A DNA stretch of 64,000 bases from Acidobacteriota bacterium (GTDB lineage Bacteria > Acidobacteriota > UBA6911 > RPQK01 > JAJDTT01). Position 1 is the stretch's first letter. Each line of letters begins with the position of its first letter. Positions 17,209-26,475 of the stretch are shown in pieces. The stretch spans positions 88,596-152,595 of the forward strand of contig JAPPLF010000101.1 of the NCBI GenBank assembly GCA_028874215.1. The letters are read 5' to 3'. A program made the position numbers and the translations under genes. The notes beneath the pieces are model-generated. The model had not been told where the DNA came from. It ran no database searches and saw only the letters and a program-made list of their open reading frames with translations.

Positions 17209-18858
17209 TCAAGACTCGTCTGGCGGGACCTGGAAGCGGGTCCTTTGCAACACCTTCTTCTGCAGGATCCGATCCTCCACTTTCAACTCAAGGTCGTACT
17301 TGCCTGCCCCGAAGCCCTTCAAGCCGAAGACAAAAGCGACAGCTATCCGGTCCCCCAGGACTTCGAAGAGTGCCTGGTCCGCCTGGTTGACCAGCACTTT
17401 TCCATGGCTGTCTTTGACTTCTGCCAGGATGTCCAGATCTGGGTACGAGCTGGCACCATCGATTGCGAAGTTATACACCTCGAAATACATGCCGAGGGAT
17501 TCTCCTGAGCGGAAGTGGTTGTTGCTGACCGGGTAGACTTTCCATCCCAGCGCCGTCACAAAAGGATCCGGCAAGCTGCCCTCTTTGGCCGGAGTGATGA
17601 GATCGGAAAGGACAACCGACGAAAGCGAGAGTTCGTCGCTCATCTTGACAGGAAGATTCAACTTCTTTTCCAGGTAACCCATCTCGCCACTGCTGACGTC
17701 CTCGACTACGAGACTTAGTTTGTACAGACCAGGCGACAGCGGGATGATCTTCTGGTAGCGCTTGTAGGGGTAGATATAGGCGTCCGAGGGATCCAGTCCC
17801 GCGCGCCGGTCATCGTAAACAGTCTCCTCGAACTCCTGAATGACCCTGCCGGCTGCACTTCTCACGGCACCGTAGAGATTCACGGTGGCGCGCTCCGTTT
17901 CCTCTCCCAGCGATTGGTAAGTCAATTCCGAGACCGGAAGATAGACCGTGATCGGAGCCAGAAACGAAGAATCATTCAACCGCAAGTGCGAGTTGTTGGC
18001 TGAAACGGGAAACCGTGTGTAGCGGACCCGCGTGTCTACTTGCGCCTTCAAATCAGTGAACTTGATCTCGGGAGGCTTTTGCAGCTGGAAATACCTCTCC
18101 AGACGAAGAAAGGGATTCGCTCCTGCTTTGTGGTAGACGTCGTCGTCCCCGCCGAAGCTTCGCATCAGCTCCGAGCCCCTGATCCGAGAGGCTCTCGTCT
18201 CGAAGCCCATCTTCTCGAACAGGGTCTTCCCACCCCCGGGCATACGCAGGAGGGCATCCTTCTCCTCGGGCCGCAACGCGATCCGGAAGTCGCCTGTCAT
18301 GGAACGATCCACGAATTCGATCTCAATGCCGTTGCCTATCCCCTCAATGTAGTTGTAGAACCACTTTTCCATGGGGTAGACCTGGGTCGCGCCTCCACCC
18401 TCCTCGATCTCCCGATAGTAGGTTGCTCCTGCACCGTATTTGTCGACTGATTCAGGCGGGCCGAAAGTAATGTAGATGCGACCCCGGTCAGTCTGCCATC
18501 CGAACACACCCGCATTACTGTAACGCTCATTTGCATAGGCTATACGCCTGTAGTGCTCGACCTTGAACTCGTTGAAGTCCGTGGACGGATCGGGGTCGCG
18601 CCGGCGCCAGAACTGCTCGATAAAAATCTCCTTCTCCTCGTCAGCGGTGAGTTTCTCGAAGACCGATCTTTCCTCGGGAGTCACGATGTAGAAGACGTCT
18701 TCATCGAGCCAATCGGAATAGGGATCTACACTCTCCTCCTTCTGGCGCTGTTCGTCCCGTTGAGTTCCGGGGAGAATGAAGGCGGGCGTGAGAAGGAGTA
18801 GAACCGTGACTGCAACGAGCAGCAGACGCTCTTTGGAATGTCCGGTCTTGCGCAGCAT
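17209..18858 (-). CDS. GWxTD domain protein
   Basis: 549 residues with an N-terminal hydrophobic export signal (LLLVAVTVLLLLTPAFILPG). The defining GWxTD domain is at about residues 40-130: YSDWLDEDVFYIVTPEERSV, FWRRRDPDPST and the signature FGWQTDRGRIYITFGPPE. The remainder is beta-rich, with a second domain in the last 150 residues. GWxTD proteins are common in Acidobacteriota and Bacteroidota, and their function is not established. The gene is divergent from the TPR gene that starts at 19051 and in the same direction as the CRTAC1 gene 136 bases downstream. Confidence 0.88.
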   Translation of the reverse strand: MLRKTGHSKERLLLVAVTVLLLLTPAFILPGTQRDEQRQKEESVDPYSDWLDEDVFYIVTPEERSVFEKLTADEEKEIFIEQFWRRRDPDPSTDFNEFKVEHYRRIAYANERYSNAGVFGWQTDRGRIYITFGPPESVDKYGAGATYYREIEEGGGATQVYPMEKWFYNYIEGIGNGIEIEFVDRSMTGDFRIALRPEEKDALLRMPGGGKTLFEKMGFETRASRIRGSELMRSFGGDDDVYHKAGANPFLRLERYFQLQKPPEIKFTDLKAQVDTRVRYTRFPVSANNSHLRLNDSSFLAPITVYLPVSELTYQSLGEETERATVNLYGAVRSAAGRVIQEFEETVYDDRRAGLDPSDAYIYPYKRYQKIIPLSPGLYKLSLVVEDVSSGEMGYLEKKLNLPVKMSDELSLSSVVLSDLITPAKEGSLPDPFVTALGWKVYPVSNNHFRSGESLGMYFEVYNFAIDGASSYPDLDILAEVKDSHGKVLVNQADQALFEVLGDRIAVAFVFGLKGFGAGKYDLELKVEDRILQKKVLQRTRFQVPPDES

Positions 18859-19050
18859 GCGTCTTTAGCAAGCTAGTATGCGACGTGGGTGGTTCGTCTT
18901 CAAGCACCTTTGACTGGTTTGACTGGCAACAGCCGGTGGGGGAGCAAACTCTTTCGGCGCCCGAGGCGCCTCCTACATTCGCTCCGGAGGATGGTGCCTC
19001 CGGTTCGCACAATTGCACGCAGCACCTGTTTCAAGGTATGTAATTAGCCT

Positions 19051-20817
19051 GTGAATTGGACAGGCAAGCTTGCCGTGCTACTCGTCACAACCCTCGCGAT
19101 CTTTGCCCCGGGACTGTCGCAGGAGCATTTAGAGACTCGCCAGAAGGCCCTGGAACTTCTCAACCAGAACAAATCGGCCGAGGCCGAGAAACTCTTTCGA
19201 GAATACCTTGATTCTTACCCGGACGACGCTCAAGCCCTTTACTACCTGGGCGTCAGCTTGCACTTTCAGTCTCAATACAAAGCAGCGATCGAGGTCTTGG
19301 AACGGGTTGTGGCGCTTCGTCCCCAGGTGGACAATCCTCAGTTCGAACCTTCGCGGCTGCAATACTTCCTGAGCCTGCTCCACTTCCAGAATGGGGATTT
19401 GGACTCGGCGCAAAGCAAGCTCGAACCACTCGTCAAAGAAGGCGCCGCCGCACCCGTTTACTTCCTGCAAGGCCGGATGGATTTCGCCAGGAAGGACTAC
19501 GAATCCGCCGAGCGGCACATCTCCAGCGCCTTGCAATTGGACCTCCCGGATTCTGCGGAGGTTCACTACCAACTTGGATTAATCTATTCCGCCCAAGGAA
19601 AACATGATGAAGCCGCGCGCTCTATAGAGGCAGCTCTGGAGCAACAACCCTCAAATCCAGATATTCTTTTCAAGCTGGCCGATACTTATTTTCAACTGCA
19701 AGACATTCCCCGTGTTGAGGAGTTGTCCCGCGAAGTTCTGGCTGAGGATCCGTCCTCGGCCATGGCGCACTACAACCTGGGCCGTGCGGAGTTTGCACGT
19801 GGCAATCTGGAGAAAGCTGGCGAGTATTTCGTCCGAGCGACTGAACTGGAGACGCGTCCCCGGTACTTCAATTCTCTGGCCCAGGTGCGGATACAGCTGA
19901 ACCAGCCGCAGCGGGCCATCGCTGCACTCAGAGAGAATGTACGCCTGGATCCGGCGACGCCCTCTCCACGGCTTCAACTAGCGGGACTCCTTTTTCAGGC
20001 TCTCGACATGAACGGGGCCGAGGTGGAATACAAAAAGATCCTCAACATGAACCCCGACAATATGCACGCACTGTTCGGATTGTGCTTTACCCTCGTCGCT
20101 CGGGGGAACGAAACGGCGGCCGTCGAGACGTTTCGCAAAGCCTGGGGGACCGATCCCGGTCTACTGAAGGAGATGATCGTCTCAGCAGTCATATCAGCCC
20201 GGGAACATCCCGGATACACTCAGATCGCCGGTAGGCTGCTGCGGGCTGTGGCCCCTGCGGCAGCGGAGCACAGCCTCGAATTCATTGTGGCGCGTCAGTA
20301 CCTGTCCGCCAATCGAGCCGGGAAAGCGCTGGAATGGATCGACCGCTATCTCTCAAACGGAGCCCCCGACGATCACACCCGTTTGCTCATGGGCTCGGCA
20401 TTGCGGATGCTGGGCAGAACGCAGGAAGCTGAGAAAGAGTTGCTGGCTATCAATCAGGCCTCACCGTTGGGGGTGCACGCCCTCTATCAGCTAGCGGTTC
20501 TTGAAGCCCTCTACGAGGAAAACCAGAAGGGCGGGAAAGCCGACGAGTATCTGGATCGTGTGCTGGCGCTGGACTCAGATCATTTTCAGGCTCTCGTGAT
20601 GAAAGCCGAACGCCAGATCAAGGATGTCAATCTGGCCGAGGCCGAAAGGCTGCTCAAACATGCTGTCGGCATCCAGCCGGATAGTCCTGAAGCGCACTAC
20701 GCCTTGTCCACGCTCTATCGGCGGTCCGGGCGGAATCAGGAGGCTGAAGCAGCACTCAACCAGTACAAGCGGCTCAAGGCGGAGTCTGCCCTGTTTCCGG
20801 AACTGCAGTATCCGTAG
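19051..20817 (+). CDS. Exported TPR-repeat protein
   Basis: 588 residues from a GTG at 19051, followed at once by a signal peptide (KLAVLLVTTLAIFAPGLSQ). At least twelve TPR units fill the protein, for example SAEAEKLFREYLDSYPDDAQ, SAMAHYNLGRAEFARGNLEK and EAHYALSTLYRRSGRNQEAE. No enzyme domain is present. It is divergent from the GWxTD and CRTAC1 genes with a 192-base shared upstream region, and a hairpin at 20941-20966 closes it. The Shine-Dalgarno sequence is weak, so the start could be slightly different. Confidence 0.88.
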   Translation: MNWTGKLAVLLVTTLAIFAPGLSQEHLETRQKALELLNQNKSAEAEKLFREYLDSYPDDAQALYYLGVSLHFQSQYKAAIEVLERVVALRPQVDNPQFEPSRLQYFLSLLHFQNGDLDSAQSKLEPLVKEGAAAPVYFLQGRMDFARKDYESAERHISSALQLDLPDSAEVHYQLGLIYSAQGKHDEAARSIEAALEQQPSNPDILFKLADTYFQLQDIPRVEELSREVLAEDPSSAMAHYNLGRAEFARGNLEKAGEYFVRATELETRPRYFNSLAQVRIQLNQPQRAIAALRENVRLDPATPSPRLQLAGLLFQALDMNGAEVEYKKILNMNPDNMHALFGLCFTLVARGNETAAVETFRKAWGTDPGLLKEMIVSAVISAREHPGYTQIAGRLLRAVAPAAAEHSLEFIVARQYLSANRAGKALEWIDRYLSNGAPDDHTRLLMGSALRMLGRTQEAEKELLAINQASPLGVHALYQLAVLEALYEENQKGGKADEYLDRVLALDSDHFQALVMKAERQIKDVNLAEAERLLKHAVGIQPDSPEAHYALSTLYRRSGRNQEAEAALNQYKRLKAESALFPELQYP

Positions 20818-20940
20818 CTTGGATCGGGAACGGTTCAACCGCGCAGGCCAGAATGCTTTGCGCCCCTACAGAGCGCTAAAAGCCAAGCTCGCCCGGTGAA
20901 GTTCGAGACTGTAATCATCGGAGGAGAGCAAAGAAGGGAC

Positions 20941-20966
20941 GGACACCGAAGGCACCTTCGGTGTCC
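20941..20966. terminator. Bidirectional terminator hairpin
   Basis: A 12-bp perfect stem, GGACACCGAAGG, loop CA, CCTTCGGTGTCC, between the convergent TPR gene and the second Oar-type receptor. There is no clear U-tract, so it may act as an mRNA 3'-end stabiliser as well as a terminator. Confidence 0.7.
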
Positions 20967-20990
20967 GTGCTCCAGCTTCTCAACGGGGTA

Positions 20991-23900
20991 CTAGAAGATG
21001 AGCTTCAATCCGAATTGGATCCTTCGTGCATCGGTAGCTGTCGTGATCCGCCCGTAGGATCCAGACTCCAAATTGGCGCTTGGTCTTCCAAAGTTGACGT
21101 TATTGAAGATGTTGAAAAACTCTGTCCGGAACTGTACTTTTGCTTCTTCCGAGATTCCTGGGATATTGAAATTCTTGAATAGCCCTAAGTCCTGACCGAC
21201 AAAACCATCGCTGTACAGGAATTGAGCACCCGAGTTACCAAAGGTGCCAGGGGCCGGCAATGAAAAGGCGCCGAGATCAAACCATCGATCCGGTGATCGC
21301 TGACCGGCCGGCAGGTTGCCGTCTCCCAAGCGATTGGGACGCTTGTTGAAGATGGCCTCACTGTTGGCTGGATCCGAGCTTGTAGTTGGGTGGAAGTTGA
21401 AACCGCTCATGAGCGTCGTGATGCCCGACAGCTGCCAACCTCCCAATGCGTGTCTCATGGCTGCGCTTTGGCCTTCAAAAAGAGGCAACTCGTATACGAA
21501 GCTGAAGTTAAAACGGTGCCGCAAATCGAAAGTACTCAAGCCTTTGTCCCGATCCCAGGGCACATAGTTACGGGCTCCCTTACTGTCAAACGAATCAGTA
21601 TCCAACGATTTCGCCCAGGAGTAAGTGGTCAGAAAACTCAATCCCTGACTCAAAGCTTTTCGTAGCGTGAATTCCAGGCCGTGATACCAGGACTGTCCCA
21701 TGGCATGATCCGTGAGAATGAATTGAAAATCAGGCCAAGCACGATTCGCCTGACGGCAGGCCGAATCGCAGGACGGGTCGTTTGCCGTTCGCCCCCCTTC
21801 ACGCCAACGTGCGATGGACCGATTGATATTCCACCGCTTCGACATGCTCACACCATGAGAGCCCACATAAGCCATCTCACCAAACAAGCCCCAGGGAAGC
21901 ATACGTTGGACGCTCAGGGTCCATATCTGCTGATAGGGATCCGACCGCCTCTGAGGAGTACTCAAGAGTATGAGGGATATGTCTTTTATATCAAACGGAT
22001 CACCCGGGGGCGGATCCGGAAAAAGTGTTGAGATTTCGATCGTCGGCTTGTCGGTGTCGCTGAAGAAGGTCTGGACAATACTATTGTTGGGCGAAAGGAT
22101 AGCGTCCCACGCCAGTTCGTTTCCGGGCACCTCGTCGTAGAAGATTCCAAAACTGGAACGGATGGCAAAATCCTGAGAACCCCCTGGGCTCCACGCAATT
22201 CCAATCCGGGGAGCAAAGTTGTTCTTATCGACGTCAATCACGCGTCCGACATCCCTCTCGGCGCGAAAGCCTCCGGCGCCTCCGTTCGCGGCTCCGTCAA
22301 ATAGGCCGAGCCGGTCCCCGGTTGTGGAGACCAGCCAGGGGTAGAGCTGATAGCGCAGACCGAGGGTCAGGCTAACGTTGCGGCTGATTTTGAACTCATC
22401 CTGGATGAAGCTGTTGAACCAGATTCCTTCTTTGTCGACTGCGGGACCGGTCTTGTGACCGATAACTCGATTCGTATGCCCCAGGAGAAAGTCTGCTACC
22501 GGATGCCCGGTGAACTGACCCAAATACTGAAAGTTACCCTGCTGGTTGAAAGTGCCGATCAGCGTGTGACCCTTATCGCGCACCTCGAATCCCCAGGACA
22601 CGTTATGGCGCCCCTTTATCCATGACATGTTGAAGATGTAGTGCCAGTCATTCTGGAAAGGGGCTATGCAGCTGCCTGGCCCACCAAACGTCGAAAAGCC
22701 ACCCATTGACACTCCTGGCACCGCATTGCACTCAGGAACAATGTTAATGTTCCGTATTCCAAATTCCGTCGGCCAGTCGGGATCCGTCAGGGCGTTTGTT
22801 GGACTCCAGTAGCTGATTTCCACCTTATTCAGACCTGCTTTCGCATTGGCTACCAGTGTGGGTCCAAACGAATGAACCCAATCAAAAACCAGATTATGGG
22901 CAGTTAACGGACGCGCCGTTTCTGACCCGGGCAACAAACTTCGATCGTTGACGATACTGTCAATCCCGGACCATCTTCCGAAGAATCTATCCGTCTCCGA
23001 GAGTGCAAAATCCACTCGCGTGATGAATTTGTCATCATTTCTCACGAGACCCGTCTCGCCAATGAGATTGAAGACGTCACCGGGCGGCTGATTGGGCGCC
23101 GGTATGAAACCGAGACCTATGTATTGGTTGGCAAATGGATGAAACCTGCTCGACGGGATGATATTCCCTGGGAAGGGCTCTCCCGTGGTTGGATCGATCA
23201 GGGGCTCTGCCAAATCCGAGAAATCTCCCTGTAGATGCCGAGACGTGGGGACGATGTTGCGACCGGTCGCGGCCTTTCGTGAGCGAAAACCTTCGTAGCT
23301 AAAAAACCAGAACAGTTTATCTTGAATCACCGGACCGCCCACCTCAGCTCCGAACTGGTTCTGGAGGAACTCCGGATTGCCGACTGAAAAAAAGTTTCGC
23401 GCGTCCAGATTGTCGTTGCGATGAAACATCCAGCCGGAACCGTGAATTGCGTTGGTTCCCGACTTGGTGATTGCGTTGACGACCGCTGGATTATCGTTTT
23501 GACCTGAGAAGAAACCCCGCTGGACTTTCACTTCAGCCAAAGCATCGAGAGCCGGAAGTTGAGCGGAAGATCCGTAGAAGGGCTCTTTACTCGGGATCCC
23601 ATCGAACATGTAATTGGTCGAGGTCTCCCGCTGACCTGAAATCGTCACGGTGGTCACCCCGCGGCCTATGCGAAAACCATGGGATTCGCCTGCGTTACCG
23701 GACTCTGTAAAGGGGGAACCGTGGGCCCCCGCAGTTAAGCGAGTCAGGCCGACAAAACTTCTCTGATTGATGGGAAGCTCTTTGATCTCCCGTTCCTGCA
23801 GTACTTCACCGATCGCCGGTGTTTCCGTTTCGACACGAGTCACCGCAGCCTGGACGGTCACTTGTTCCGTAACCTCGCCCACTGCCAACGTCACCTGGCG

Positions 23901-24224
23901 ACGGACGTGCGAATCCACCCGAATCTCGATCTGGGTCAGTAGGGCCGTCTTGAAGCCGGGCATTTCGGCTCTGAGGTCATAGACACCTGGTCTCAAATAC
24001 GGAAGTCCGAAAACACCCGTATCATCGGTGATCGCTTCACGTTCTTCACCGGTGTCCACATTGGTTACAGTCACTGTGGCCCCTGGAATCACCGCCTCGA
24101 CCTCATCGACGACGGTGCCCGTTATCGTCCCCGTCGTAGCCTGCGATAGAAGTAAAGGAGTGCCTGCTAAGATTAAAATAATTAATAGAGAAGTTGCTTT
24201 GAGATGTTGTTTGCCAAGTAGCAT
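20991..24224 (-). CDS. Oar-type TonB-dependent receptor with N-terminal carboxypeptidase-regulatory-like domain
   Basis: 1,077 residues. The ATG at 24224 is preceded by AGGGGAGG six bases upstream. The order is a signal peptide (ATSLLIILILAGTPLLLSQA), the carboxypeptidase-like sandwich (GTITGTVVDEVEAVIPGA to DLRAEMPGFKTALLTQ), a plug (KELPINQRSFVGLTRLTAG) and a large beta-barrel ending in an aromatic residue (FGLKLIF). It is a paralogue of the receptor at 11458-14640; both have the phrase GSxWMFHRNDNLDARxFF and similar barrel regions, but many differences show an old duplication. The substrate is unknown. A remnant of a third receptor lies just upstream. Confidence 0.9.
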   Translation of the reverse strand: MLLGKQHLKATSLLIILILAGTPLLLSQATTGTITGTVVDEVEAVIPGATVTVTNVDTGEEREAITDDTGVFGLPYLRPGVYDLRAEMPGFKTALLTQIEIRVDSHVRRQVTLAVGEVTEQVTVQAAVTRVETETPAIGEVLQEREIKELPINQRSFVGLTRLTAGAHGSPFTESGNAGESHGFRIGRGVTTVTISGQRETSTNYMFDGIPSKEPFYGSSAQLPALDALAEVKVQRGFFSGQNDNPAVVNAITKSGTNAIHGSGWMFHRNDNLDARNFFSVGNPEFLQNQFGAEVGGPVIQDKLFWFFSYEGFRSRKAATGRNIVPTSRHLQGDFSDLAEPLIDPTTGEPFPGNIIPSSRFHPFANQYIGLGFIPAPNQPPGDVFNLIGETGLVRNDDKFITRVDFALSETDRFFGRWSGIDSIVNDRSLLPGSETARPLTAHNLVFDWVHSFGPTLVANAKAGLNKVEISYWSPTNALTDPDWPTEFGIRNINIVPECNAVPGVSMGGFSTFGGPGSCIAPFQNDWHYIFNMSWIKGRHNVSWGFEVRDKGHTLIGTFNQQGNFQYLGQFTGHPVADFLLGHTNRVIGHKTGPAVDKEGIWFNSFIQDEFKISRNVSLTLGLRYQLYPWLVSTTGDRLGLFDGAANGGAGGFRAERDVGRVIDVDKNNFAPRIGIAWSPGGSQDFAIRSSFGIFYDEVPGNELAWDAILSPNNSIVQTFFSDTDKPTIEISTLFPDPPPGDPFDIKDISLILLSTPQRRSDPYQQIWTLSVQRMLPWGLFGEMAYVGSHGVSMSKRWNINRSIARWREGGRTANDPSCDSACRQANRAWPDFQFILTDHAMGQSWYHGLEFTLRKALSQGLSFLTTYSWAKSLDTDSFDSKGARNYVPWDRDKGLSTFDLRHRFNFSFVYELPLFEGQSAAMRHALGGWQLSGITTLMSGFNFHPTTSSDPANSEAIFNKRPNRLGDGNLPAGQRSPDRWFDLGAFSLPAPGTFGNSGAQFLYSDGFVGQDLGLFKNFNIPGISEEAKVQFRTEFFNIFNNVNFGRPSANLESGSYGRITTATDARRIQFGLKLIF

Positions 24225-24329
24225 ACGGTGCCTCCCCTTGACGAAAATCTAGCCCACACAAAGAATCAAAAGGCTAAGGTGACGTTACAGCGTATCAACA
24301 GTGGCTGCCAATAACGATTCCACTCGATC

Positions 24330-24404
24330 CACTCGAAACTGAAAACCCCCTGGTCGTTGGAAATGCCGGTTCTTCGGAGGCCCGTCGCCTCGTTGACGGC
24401 CTCT
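24330..24404 (-). pseudogene. 5' remnant of a third Oar-type receptor gene
   Basis: This stretch matches the N-terminal carboxypeptidase-like region of the receptor at 11458-14640 (around 14440-14500). On the minus strand it reads EAVNEATGLRRTGIS and then NDQGVFSF. Everything downstream is missing, and the stretch is joined abruptly to a leader like that of the intact gene. It has no start codon of its own. Confidence 0.7.
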
Positions 24405-24599
24405 CGGCGGGGAATAGTGAGGCTGAAGGAAGAATCCCGGCGCAACTCCGCCGTGCTCCTTTTGCTGAAGCGGACTGAATTGGACTGGACGAATAGCAGA
24501 GATCTGCGTATTCAGCATTGAGCATTCGACATCCGCGAACCTGGGATTGCAGAATTCTACGGGATGCCGTCCGCCGATGTCAACAATCCGCGTGCACCG
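24405..24599 (-). promoter_or_regulatory. Duplicated receptor leader with promoter
   Basis: This segment is clearly related to the leader at 14650-14850: the shared blocks are GGGAATAGTGAGGCTGA, the region around CTGGGATTGCAG, and GATGCCGTCCGCCGATGTCA. The minus-strand promoter TTGACA (24583-24578), an 18-base spacer and TAGAAT (24559-24554) correspond exactly to those at 14806-14835. It now drives only the receptor remnant, or possibly the receptor at 24224. Confidence 0.6.
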
Positions 24600-24698
24600 G
24601 GGTGCCCGACACGAGAGTGATGCTGATGATGAAAGCCAGAGAACGTCAGCGATTGGGCTTAGACTCTCTGTCAGTTACTATAACTGTCAGGTAGGAGT

Positions 24699-25124
24699 GT
24701 GCCCCTGTCCCCAGACCGTTCCCCTCAGCGCCAGCTCCAACATCGACGCCAGCGGTTGTTGCAGGCCGTGCTCGAAATCGGCGACCTCCGTCCCGGGTCT
24801 CTCGCGACGCGTTACCGCCGTTGCGGCAAGCCCAACTGTCACTGTGCCCAGCCCGGCGACCGAGGCCACGGACCCAGTTTCTCCTTGACCCGTCGCGTCG
24901 GCGGCAAAACCGTGACCAAGATCATTCCCCCGGGGCCGGCGGTTGAACGCACCCGGGCGCAGATCGCCGAGTATCGTCGATTGCGGAGCTTGGTGAAGGA
25001 GTTGGTGGAGGTCAGCGAGCAGATTTGTCAGGTTCAGCTGGACGCTTCTTCGGCCCGGACGGGCCAAAAAAAGAGCTCCAAAAAACGCTGGCGCAGGAGA
25101 TCCGGCAAGAAGTCCGGACCCTGA
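24699..25124 (+). CDS. ISKra4 accessory protein of the DUF6788 type
   Basis: 141 residues. The central phrase RYRRCGKPNCHCAQPGDRGH followed by GPSFSLTRRVGGKTVTK is the hallmark of the short DUF6788 protein that precedes ISKra4-family transposases. The two CxxC-like cysteines (CGKPNCHC) suggest a small metal-binding unit. Its end overlaps the next reading frame by about 100 bases in another frame, a common arrangement in these elements. It appears intact, but its transposase partner is broken. Confidence 0.75.
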   Translation: MPLSPDRSPQRQLQHRRQRLLQAVLEIGDLRPGSLATRYRRCGKPNCHCAQPGDRGHGPSFSLTRRVGGKTVTKIIPPGPAVERTRAQIAEYRRLRSLVKELVEVSEQICQVQLDASSARTGQKKSSKKRWRRRSGKKSGP

Positions 25125-25712
25125 TGGGTCCCCTGGCGGCCGAAGCCTTGGACTTCGAAGCTCTGGAGACCGCCCTCCGGCGCCAAGTCTTGGAGTGGGC
25201 GGCCCGCACGGTGGAAGCGCAGCTCAACCAGGATCATGTGGATTTGGAACCTGACCGGGGAACTCTTCCCGGAGGCGGTGCAGATTATCGATCGTTTCCA
25301 CGCCAAAGAGCGACTTCATACCCTCTCCAGGAACTTATTCGCTGATCGCCAGTTGGCCCAGGATTGGGCGCAACAACGTTGCCTGGAACTCGATGCCGGT
25401 CGGATCGAGACCCTCTTATCTGAGCTTGCCACCGAGGCCGCTCACAACGAGGAAGCGAAAGCGGCCTGCACCTGTTTCCAGCAGAATCGACATCGCATGC
25501 GTTACGCCCGATTCGAGGCGCAAGGGCTCTGCACGTCCACCGGAGTAGTGGAAGCCGGATGCAAGAATGCCATCGGGGCTCGGCTCAAGCGATCCGGAAT
25601 GCATTGGAGCGTGCCAGGAGCGAATTCGATCATGGCCCTGCGCTGTGTTCGGCTCAGTGGGCGCATTGAGGACTTTTGGGAATGGAGAGCCAATTCCAAG
25701 GCTGCAGCTTGA
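25025..25712 (+). pseudogene. ISKra4-type transposase with central deletion and frameshift
   Basis: The N-terminal part is read in one frame from 25025 (KKELQKTLAQEIRQEVRTLM, ALRRQVLEWAARTVEAQLNQ). At about 25236 it jumps to the C-terminal part in another frame (WIWNLTGELFPEAVQIID and onward, to 25712). The usual central region of the catalytic domain, including the DVLGDGAKW segment seen in copy 1, is missing. The protein cannot be complete. Confidence 0.85.
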
Positions 25713-25829
25713 TCCGTCGTCACCTTCTTGTCGTGCACCCCGTGCACCGGTTTCGTTAGTACCTGAAGTGTCCGGTCCATTGAGGGCGAGGTTAGGATGA
25801 GCTTTTACCCCCACAAAGAGGAGGTGGGG

Positions 25830-25895
25830 ATGGAACTGTATCCGCCGAGCGCCGTGGAGCGGACGATGAAGGTGCAGGAAATCATCCTTCGCGAG
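25830..25895 (+). pseudogene. N-terminal remnant of an ISNCY-type transposase
   Basis: A strong ribosome-binding site (AGGAGGTGGGG) and ATG at 25830 are followed by MELYPPSAVERTMKVQEII. This phrase begins a widespread transposase family of IS481/ISNCY type. The similarity stops after about 22 codons, next to the sequence GACTGTCCCCTT. Only this stub is left. Confidence 0.6.
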
Positions 25896-25973
25896 CGGCG
25901 TGACAATGATGACTGTCCCCTTCTCTTCGGTCCGCTTACTTGTCGTGAGGCCGGTAGAGAGGTGCGATTGATT

Positions 25974-26288
25974 TCACCGACTGATCACGTCGATAAAAAT
26001 TCTTATGACCACACCTACGAAGGGAACAAGCAGACACCAGGCTATCCATGGGCGACGATGCTTGACGGTGTAAGCAGCGGCAACAAATGTAAGCGGAAAG
26101 GCCGCATAGACAACTGAGACCCAAATACCATTGTTCCAAACAGCGCTTAGATAGAGGCTGAACGGAGTCGCCAAGACAGCCGCCACGAGAATCAAACCAG
26201 GTTTTGCGGACACGATCCCAAACACAGCCAAGGTCACCGACAAAAAAACGGCGGGCCAGCCTAGCAACAACGGCCACCACTCAAGCAA
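25974..26288 (-). CDS. Small membrane protein, function unknown
   Basis: 104 residues from a TTG start at 26288; GGGAGG lies four to five bases upstream and there is no ATG in frame before the previous stop. Three or four hydrophobic segments are visible (WPLLLGWPAVFLSVTLAVFG, LILVAAVLATPFSLYLSAV, WVSVVYAAFPLTFVAAAYTV, WIAWCLLVPFVGVVIRIFI). I do not recognise the family. It lies in a decay zone between transposon remnants and a sialidase pseudogene. The consistent membrane topology argues that it is or recently was a real gene. Confidence 0.55.
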   Translation of the reverse strand: MLEWWPLLLGWPAVFLSVTLAVFGIVSAKPGLILVAAVLATPFSLYLSAVWNNGIWVSVVYAAFPLTFVAAAYTVKHRRPWIAWCLLVPFVGVVIRIFIDVISR

Positions 26289-26475
26289 ACCATCCTCCCA
26301 ACTGGTGTGATTCTCTACCGACTACGAATCCACCGTGAAAGACTTCCGAATCGTGAGTGTTTCGAAGCTGTTGGGAGCATTATAGCGGACGCTCTGGCGG
26401 ACGGTATTTTGCAGTGCTGGATTGGCTCGATAGGATCCAAACCGAGCACATCCTTTCCAACTGACGGAGCAAGAG

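Larger units (their letters stand above)
24600..25740 (+). mobile_element. ISKra4-type insertion sequence with internal deletion (copy 2)
   Basis: Both ends are visible. The left terminus is GGGTGCCCGACACGAGAGTG (24600) and the right terminus, read inward from the other strand, is GGGTGCACGACAAGAAGGTG (ending at 25740). The element is flanked by a 9-base direct repeat, CGTGCACCG, at 24591-24599 and 25741-25749, which marks a target duplication. Inside are a DUF6788-type small gene and a transposase gene that has lost its central part. The terminal repeat matches the surviving end of copy 1. Confidence 0.85.
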
